Source: Streptomyces californicus (GTDB taxonomy: Bacteria; Actinomycetota; Actinomycetes; Streptomycetales; Streptomycetaceae). From it: a stretch of DNA of 64,000 nucleotides. The stretch spans positions 310,001 to 374,000 of the forward strand of contig NZ_JNZZ01000001.1 of the NCBI RefSeq assembly GCF_000717645.1, given 5' to 3'. The position numbers were made by a program, and so were the translations under genes. Positions 61,617 to 64,000 of the stretch are shown here, in pieces; within the stretch, counting starts at the first letter, position 1, and the number at the start of each line of letters is the position of its first letter. The notes below the pieces were generated by a model that ran no database searches, was not told where the DNA came from, and was given only the letters and a program-made list of their open reading frames with translations.

Positions 61617-63119
61617 TCAGCGGTTCTCCCTCGCCATCCGGCTGTGCGAGCGCCCGTAGACGAAGTAGATGACCACCCCGAGCACCATCCAGACGCCGAA
61701 CCGCAGCCAGGTCTCCACCGGCAGGTTCAGCATCAGCCAGACGGACGCGGCCACCGAGACCACCGGGAGCAGCGGCACCAGCGGGGTGCGGAAGGCGCGG
61801 GGCAGATCCGGGCGGGTGCGGCGCAGGACCAGGACGCCGAGGGCGACGACGACGAACGCGAAGAGCGTGCCGATGTTCACCAGGGTGGCCAGCTCCTCGA
61901 TGCTGGTGAACCCGGCGATGATCGCGATCAGCACCCCGAGCAGGATCGTCGGGCGGTACGGGGTGTGGAAGCGCGGGTGGGTCTTGGAGAAGAAGCGCGG
62001 CAGCAGCCCGTCCCGGCTCATCGCGAAGAAGACGCGGGTCTGGCCGAGCAGCAGGATCATGCAGACCGTGGTGAGGCCGACCGCGGCGCCGAAGCTGATC
62101 AGCCCGGCGTAGAACGGGTGCCCGGTGGCCTTGAAGGCGTCGGCGAGCGGGGCGCTGACGGACAGTTCACTGTAGTGCTGCATGCCGGTGACGACGATCG
62201 ACACCGCCACGTAGAGCACCGTGCAGATGACGAGCGAGCCGAGGATGCCGCGCGGCATGTCGCGCTGGGGCAGCTTGGTCTCCTCGGCGGCGGTGGCCAC
62301 CACGTCGAAGCCGATGAAGGCGAAGAAGACGATGGAGGCGGCGGTGAAGATGCCCATCACGCCGAAGTTGGTGGGTTCGTAGCCGAACATCAGCTGCACC
62401 AGCGGGGCGTCCCAGCCGCCGCCGGACTCCTGCTTCTCGGCCGGCGGGATGAAGGGCTTGAAGTTCTCCGCCTTGATGAAGAAGAGTCCGGCGATGATCA
62501 CCATGAGGACCACGCCGACCTTGATCGCCACGACGACCGAGGTGACGCGGGCGGACAGCTTCATGCCGATGACCAGGATGACGGTCAGCACCAGCACCAG
62601 GGCGAAGGCCAGGATGTCGAAGCCGAATCCTTCCGCCACGTCCGTGCCCGACAGCACGTCGGGGAGTTTCCAGCCGGCGTTGTCCAGCAGTGAGCGGATG
62701 TAGCCGGACCAGCCGACCGCGACGACCGCGGTGCCGAGCGCGAACTCCAGCACCAGGTCCCAGCCGATGATCCAGGCCACCAGCTCGCCCAGCGAGGCGT
62801 ACGAGAAGGTGTACGCGGAGCCGGCCACCGGGACGGTGGAGGCGAACTCGGCGTAGCAGAGCGCCGCCAGTCCGCAGACGACGCCCGCGACGACGAACGC
62901 GATCGCGGTGGCGGGGCCCGCCGTCTCCTTGGCGACCTGGCCGGTGAGGACGAAGATGCCGGTGCCGATGATGACGCCGACGCCGAAGACCGTCAGGTCC
63001 AGGGCGGAGAGGGACTTCTTGAGCCCGTGTTCCGGCTCCTCGGTGTCCCGGATCGACTGCTCGACCGATTTCGTCCGGAACATACCGTTTCGACGGGGTG
63101 GTGTGACCTGCGCGCTCAC
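61617..63119 (-). CDS. APC-family amino-acid permease
   Basis: 500 residues with 12 membrane helices. The opening LSALDLTVFGVGVIIGTGIF is the APC/CAT signature (helix 1), with ETAGPATAIAFVVAGVVCGL and YAEFASTVPVAGSAYTFSYA next, and FIGFDVVATAAEETKLPQRD in helix 6. Related to cationic or broad amino-acid transporters. GTG 63119 was chosen because GGAGG lies 8 bases upstream; an extension to 63182 and a shorter ATG at MFRTKS are alternatives. Confidence 0.92.
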   Translation of the reverse strand: MSAQVTPPRRNGMFRTKSVEQSIRDTEEPEHGLKKSLSALDLTVFGVGVIIGTGIFVLTGQVAKETAGPATAIAFVVAGVVCGLAALCYAEFASTVPVAGSAYTFSYASLGELVAWIIGWDLVLEFALGTAVVAVGWSGYIRSLLDNAGWKLPDVLSGTDVAEGFGFDILAFALVLVLTVILVIGMKLSARVTSVVVAIKVGVVLMVIIAGLFFIKAENFKPFIPPAEKQESGGGWDAPLVQLMFGYEPTNFGVMGIFTAASIVFFAFIGFDVVATAAEETKLPQRDMPRGILGSLVICTVLYVAVSIVVTGMQHYSELSVSAPLADAFKATGHPFYAGLISFGAAVGLTTVCMILLLGQTRVFFAMSRDGLLPRFFSKTHPRFHTPYRPTILLGVLIAIIAGFTSIEELATLVNIGTLFAFVVVALGVLVLRRTRPDLPRAFRTPLVPLLPVVSVAASVWLMLNLPVETWLRFGVWMVLGVVIYFVYGRSHSRMARENR

Positions 63120-63275
63120 CTGCGTTACCTCCACGCATTCGATGTGAACGCCATGATTCGGACCGGTTTGGCGAGGGAACACGCCATCTGGCCCGTTTCA
63201 TGCGAATGGGCCGGGAGAACCACCCGTACAGGGGCGGTTCGCCCGGCCCGTCGGCCGTACGAAGCGGTACGCGGA

Positions 63276-64000
63276 TCAGTCGCGCGCGGGCTCCGCGGCG
63301 CGGCTCTCGAAGCGGCCGTCCAGCTTGGCGACCAGACCGGTGACCTGGCGGGCGATGTCCGGCGCGGTCAGTCCGATCTCGGCCATGACCTCGCCGCGCG
63401 AGGCATGGTCGAGGAAGACCGGCGGGATGCCGAAGTCGCGCAGGGGGACGTCCACGCCGGCGTCGCGCAGGGCCTGGGCGACGGCGGAGCCGACGCCTCC
63501 GGCGCGGCTGTTGTCCTCGACCGTGACGACGACCCGGTGGCGCTCGGCGAGCGGGGCGAGCGCCTCGTCGACCGGCTTGACCCAGCGCGGGTCGACGACC
63601 GTGCTGGAGATGCCCTGGGCGTCCAGCAGGTCGGCGATCTCCAGGCACATCGGGGCCAGCGCGCCGACGGAGACGAGCAGCACGTCCGGCCGGGCGTCCG
63701 TCTTCGGCTCGCGCAGGACGTCCATGCCGCCGACCCTGCCGACCGCCTTGACGGCGGGGCCGACCGCGCCCTTGGAGAAGCGGACCACGGTGGGGGCGTC
63801 GTCCACGGCGACGGCCTCGCGCAGCTGGGCGCGGACCTGGTCGGCGTCGCGCGGGGCGGCGATGCGCAGGCCGGGCACGCACTGGAGGATCGACATGTCC
63901 CACATGCCGTTGTGCGAGGCGCCGTCGGTGCCGGTGATGCCGGCCCGGTCCAGGACGAAGGTGACCCCGCACTTGTGCAGGGCGACGTCCATCAGGACCT
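63276..64000 (-). CDS. dxs: 1-deoxy-D-xylulose-5-phosphate synthase, C-terminal part
   Basis: The visible about 240 residues are the pyrimidine-binding and C-terminal transketolase domains of [53 protein letters not shown], and [20 protein letters not shown] with [20 protein letters not shown]. Makes DXP from pyruvate and glyceraldehyde-3-phosphate for the MEP isoprenoid pathway. The N-terminal half, including the TPP-diphosphate-binding domain, is beyond the window end. Confidence 0.95.
   Translation of the reverse strand, partial: VLMDVALHKCGVTFVLDRAGITGTDGASHNGMWDMSILQCVPGLRIAAPRDADQVRAQLREAVAVDDAPTVVRFSKGAVGPAVKAVGRVGGMDVLREPKTDARPDVLLVSVGALAPMCLEIADLLDAQGISSTVVDPRWVKPVDEALAPLAERHRVVVTVEDNSRAGGVGSAVAQALRDAGVDVPLRDFGIPPVFLDHASRGEVMAEIGLTAPDIARQVTGLVAKLDGRFESRAAEPARD

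Overview
The window is high-GC, densely packed DNA with strong third-position G/C bias, short intergenic gaps, frequent GTG starts and GGAGG-type ribosome binding sites. Together with the families present (XRE/DUF5753 plus DUF397 plus RsbW-like ATPase modules, SCO6045-like DUF692 protein, DUF3000, HemQ/HemY coproporphyrin-type heme synthesis, LCP proteins), this points to a Streptomyces or close streptomycete chromosome. The gene order dxs - permease - fadBA - rnd - hemE - hemY/hemQ - murC/msrB reads like conserved core rather than a chromosome arm. I see no tRNA, rRNA, CRISPR array, insertion sequence or prophage.

Layout, left to right. 1-8.7 kb is regulator-rich and more variable: a phosphotransferase cut by the window edge, a VOC protein/MarR divergent pair with two clear operators, an RsbW-like ATPase beside an XRE regulator overlapping a DUF397 gene, a maltokinase-cap protein, small membrane proteins, a second MarR pair, and a PIN/RHH toxin-antitoxin operon. 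8.7-13.8 kb is core: msrB, murC, a conserved hypothetical, a RibD-type reductase, a ZapE-like ATPase, OsmC. 14-24.3 kb holds secreted and regulatory genes: Tat-exported PhoX-like protein, polysaccharide deacetylase lipoprotein, a 1095-residue LuxR-type ATPase, a subtilase with P-domain, a type-B esterase divergent from a TetR gene.

24.6-32.5 kb: an ABC transporter operon ending in a small double-CxxC protein, AIM24, Pth2, then a DUF692 (MNIO) enzyme translationally close to a membrane protein with a nine-cysteine Gly/Ser tail, and a secreted tripeptidyl-aminopeptidase-like hydrolase. 32.7-43 kb: heme genes (hemQ-hemY, hemE) around a DUF4349 lipoprotein, a CoA-disulfide-reductase-like flavoprotein, an orphan OmpR regulator, and a UDP-GlcNAc 2-epimerase/GT2 pair. 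43-50.7 kb: DUF3000, an atypical LuxR-type regulator, RNase D, a ferritin-like gene with an apparent 1-nt frameshift, a fadA-fadB operon and a secreted EEP-fold hydrolase. 50.7-58.2 kb: a cell-wall glycopolymer cluster (Asp2-like alpha/beta hydrolase with Ig-like domains, GT4, and a 1286-residue GT2-TagF fusion). 58.5-64 kb: a propeller-like protein, LCP ligase, YacP/NYN protein, amino-acid permease and the 3' part of dxs.

The strongest candidate for an under-described system is the DUF692 enzyme plus Cys-rich membrane protein (28231-30626), which looks like a modifying enzyme with a dedicated, membrane-anchored cysteine-rich substrate. The glycopolymer cluster is second.
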